Source of the DNA: Penaeus vannamei | Taxonomy: Eukaryota > Arthropoda > Malacostraca > Decapoda > Penaeidae | Reading direction: 5' to 3' | Length of the DNA: 24,962 nt | Assembly: GCF_042767895.1 (NCBI RefSeq) | Contig: NC_091555.1 | Location: forward strand, 27,361,224-27,386,185 | Shown: positions 22,402 through 24,962 of the stretch, piece by piece | How the letters are laid out: every line of letters begins with the position of its first letter | How positions within the stretch are numbered: the first letter of the stretch is position 1 | Program-made: the position numbers and the translations under genes | The notes under the pieces: model-generated | The model's database searches: none | Told to the model about the DNA's origin: nothing | The model's input: the letters and a program-made list of their open reading frames with translations, nothing else

Positions 22402-22868
22402 AAACTCGAAAAGGGTGGTTTTTGATCCATCTCTCCAAATGCTGTATTTCGCTAGATTTCGTCGTTTTTTTCGACTTTTGGGATTTTTCTACTTTTAGCC
22501 TTTTTTCTCATTATAGATGGGTTTTATAATGATAATTATCATTATTGTCAAAAACATCATTATTACTGTCATTATCGCCCTTAATTACCTTTATTATAGT
22601 CATTATAATAATAATTATCTTTTATTATTTCTGTTATCTTTGTCATTATTAATAATGTTATTAGTAGGAAAATAATTAGAATGTTGTTGATTATTGCTAT
22701 TATTGCAATTATTGCGCAAATCATTATAATTATCATTGTATAATTATTATCATAATTATTGTCTCATAATTATCATTAATTTCGTCATTATTGTCATTAT
22801 TGATGGGGTTATCATCAAATTCATCATAATTAGCAGAAGTATTGCTAAAATCATCAAAATCATTAGTT
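22402..22868. repeat. 467-bp satellite unit with internal deletion
   Basis: Near 22617 ATAATAATTATCTT joins to TTATTATTTCTGTTATC, so the AATTCTAGAAAT and GCCGTG landmarks are missing. The break is at the same ATTATCTT site that received the 2.3-kb insertion in another unit. Confidence 0.75.
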
Positions 22869-23429
22869 AAACTCGAAAAAGGGGGGTTTTCGGCTCATGT
22901 CTCCAAAAGCTGTATATCGCTCGATTTCGTCGGTTTTTCGACTTTTGGGATTTTTCTACATTTAGCCTTTTTCTCATTATAGATGGGCTTTATAATGATA
23001 ATTATCATCATTATTGTCATTATCATCAGCATCATAATAATAGCCATTATAATAATCATTATCTTAATTATTAATGTCATTTTCATCATTATAATGATTT
23101 TAATAATGATAATTCTAGAAATAATAACTAATAATGATTATAATAACAATAATAGCCGTGTTATAATTTCTTTTATTATTTCTGTTATCATTGTCGTTAT
23201 TATGAGTGTTATTAGTAGAAAAATCATTAGAATATTGTTGACTATTGCTACTATTGCAATTATTACGCAAATCCTTTTAATTATCATATTATGATTATTA
23301 TCATAATTTTTGTCCTAATTACTCTCATAATCATCATTATTATCGTCATTATTGTCATTATATTTGGGGCTATCATCAAAATCATCATAATTAGCAGAAA
23401 TATTGCTAAAATCATCATAATCATCATTT
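22869..23429. repeat. Satellite unit sharing a core variant with 9782-10294
   Basis: Both have AATTTCGTCATTATTG before the core, CAAAATCAT, and TTTTCGGCTCATGTCTCCAA AAGCTG instead of the common TTTTCGACTCATCTCTCC. The two are about 13 kb apart. Confidence 0.7.
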
Positions 23430-23675
23430 AAAGTCGAAAAAGGGGGGTTTTCGACTCATCAGGAAAATCATTAGAATATTGTTGATTATTGCTATTATTG
23501 CAATTATTACGCAAATCATCATTATAATTATCATTGTATAATTATTATCATAATTAATGTCCTAATCACTCTCATAATTTTCATTATTATCGTCATTATT
23601 GTCATTATTGATGGGGTTATTATCAAAATCATCATAATTACCAGAATTATTACTAAAATCATCATAATCATCATT
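23430..23675. repeat. 246-bp truncated satellite unit
   Basis: The core box TTTTCGACTCATC (ending at 23460) joins directly to AGGAAAATCATTAGAATATTG, which skips the first ~350 bp after the box. The break lies just after the core-box inverted repeat, as in the unit at 9590. Confidence 0.8.
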
Positions 23676-24072
23676 TAAACTCGAAAAAGGGGGGTTTTCG
23701 AGTCACCTCTCCAAAGGCTGTATTTCACTAGATTCGCCGGTTTTTCGACTTTTGGAATTTTTCTACTTTTAGCCCTTTTGTCATTATAGATGGACTTTAT
23801 AATGATAATTATCATCATTATTTTCATTATCGTCATCATTATTATCATTACTGTCATTATCGCCCTAATTACCCATAATATAGTCATTATAATAATCATT
23901 ATCTTAATTATTAATGTCATTATCATCATTATAATTATTTTAATAATGATAATGGCAATAATGATAATTCTAGAAATAATAACAACAATAATGATAATTC
24001 TAGAAATAATAACAACAATAATGATAATTCTAGAAATAACAACAATAATAATAATTATAATAACAATAATTT
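23676..24072. repeat. 397-bp satellite unit lacking its last third
   Basis: The unit ends ATAATAACAATAAT (24070) and passes directly into TTAAACTCGAAAAAGG of the next core, so the GCCGTG to TAATCATCAT part is missing. The break touches the next core box. Confidence 0.8.
23961..24050. repeat. 30-bp tandem triplication around AATTCTAGAAATAA
   Basis: Two exact 30-bp copies at 23961-23990 and 23991-24020 are followed by a third, slightly changed copy at 24021-24050. Each starts ATGATAATTCTAG. Other units have one copy. Confidence 0.92.
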
Positions 24073-24677
24073 AAACTCGAAAAAGGGGGGTTTTCGACTC
24101 ATCTCTCCAAAGGCTGTATTTTGCTAGATTTCTCCGGTTTTTCGACTTATGGGATTCTTCTACTTTTAGCCTTTTTGTCATTATAGATTGGCGTTATAAT
24201 GATAATTATCATCATAATTGTCATTATCATCAGCATTATTATCATTACTGATATTATTGCTCTAGTTACCATTAATATAGTTATTATAATAATCATTATT
24301 TTAATAATCATTATCATTTTCATCACTATAATTATTTTAATAATGATAATGACAATAATGTTAATTCTAGAAATAATAAGAACAATAATAATGATTATAA
24401 TAATAATAGCCGTGTTATAATTACTTTTATTATTATTTCTGTTATCATAATCGTTATTATTAGTGTTATTAGTAGGAAAATCATTAGAATATTGTTGATT
24501 ATTGTTATTATTGCAATTATTACGCAAATCATCATTATAATTATCATTGTATAATTATTATCATAATTATTGTCCTAATTACTCTCATAATTATCATTAT
24601 TGTTATTATTGATGGCGTTATCATCAAAATCATCATAATTAACAGAAGTATTGCTAAAATCATCATAATCATCATCT
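24073..24677. repeat. Satellite unit sibling of 17868-18477
   Basis: It keeps the same set of rare variants as the unit at 17868. Differences visible here include CATCATAATTGTC, ACTGATATTATTGCTCTAG and TTATCATAATCG. Confidence 0.85.
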
Positions 24678-24962
24678 AAACTCGAAAAAGGGGAGGTTTC
24701 GTCTGATCTCTCCGAAGGCTGTATTTCGCTAGATTTCGCCGGTTTTTCGACTTTTTAGATTTTTCTACTTTTAGCCTTTTTGACATTATAGATAGGCTTT
24801 ATAATGATAATTATCATCATTATTGTCATTATCATCATCCTTATTATCATTACTGTCATTAACGCCCTAATTACCCTTAATATAGTCATTATAATAATCA
24901 TTATCTTAATTATTAATGTCATTTTCATCATTATTATTTTAATAATGATAATGATAATGATG
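24678..24962. repeat. Last, partial satellite unit; sibling of the unit at 12249
   Basis: It shares GGGGAGGTTTCGTCTGATCTC and CGACTTTTTAGATTTTTC with the unit at 12249, and AACAGAAGTATTGC before the box. The window ends inside this unit. Confidence 0.8.

Larger units (their letters stand above)
22017..24962. repeat. Satellite array 2 (continuation of array 1)
   Basis: This is the same unit in the same orientation. Core boxes lie at about 22402, 22869, 23430, 23676, 24073 and 24678, and the array runs off the window end. It starts in phase with the end of array 1, so both are one array split by the 2.3-kb insertion. Spacings of 467, 561, 246, 397 and 605 bp show more truncation here than in much of array 1. 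No gene is supported. Confidence 0.95.

Noticed and set aside
1982..24420. Recurring plus-strand open frames of ~70-77 codons starting at ATGGGCTTTATAATG and ending at GCCGTGTTATAA
   Set aside because: They encode almost only Ile with a few Val, Met, Thr and Leu, as expected from ATT/ATC repeats. Start and stop are satellite landmarks.
1377..24962. Regularly spaced repeats as a CRISPR-like array
   Set aside because: Units are ~600 bp and the spacers are related to one another, in a eukaryotic context with no cas genes.

Overview
The window reads as repeat-dominated eukaryotic DNA. I see no prokaryotic gene organisation, no tRNA or rRNA, and no intact host gene. The only recognisable protein-coding homology is a decayed Ty3/gypsy-type retrotransposon pol remnant at the left edge. 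With kilobases of AT-rich satellite beside it, this suggests the heterochromatin-like part of an animal genome, possibly an invertebrate; the species cannot be read from the sequence.

Layout. (1) 1-1376, minus strand: a broken gypsy-type pol fragment running from RNase H (high coordinates) through the integrase zinc-binding region and core to the integrase C-terminus (low coordinates). It carries several stops and frameshifts. (2) About 1377-19735: a head-to-tail satellite array with units mostly 570-615 bp long. Each unit has a ~150 bp core of higher complexity, starting near AAACTCGAAAAA and ending near GGGCTTTATAATG, followed by ~450 bp of ATT/ATC/AAT-type low-complexity sequence. Many units contain a 20-bp perfect palindrome and a longer inverted-repeat pair. 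Unit length varies through internal deletions and duplications. (3) 3372-4044: a near-identical copy (3 mismatches seen in 673 bp) of 1162-1834, carrying the RNase H tail and its satellite junction into the middle of the array. (4) 19736-22011: a 2,276-bp insertion into a satellite unit, flanked by a 5-bp direct repeat (ATCTT), starting TGTAG and ending CTACA. The best reading is a long solo LTR or LTR-like element; its middle is crowded with short inverted repeats. (5) 22017-24962: the satellite array resumes at the next base of the interrupted unit.

How the parts relate. The array was continuous before the 2.3-kb element inserted, because the unit resumes in phase and related units lie on both sides of it. 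The pol fragment either borders the array or was captured by it, and part of it was then copied 2.2 kb rightward. Rearrangement junctions cluster at two places in the unit: the TCGAAAA/TTTTCGA core box and the CATTATCTT site. No functional gene product is predicted. The numerous open frames in the satellite follow from its trinucleotide-like composition.
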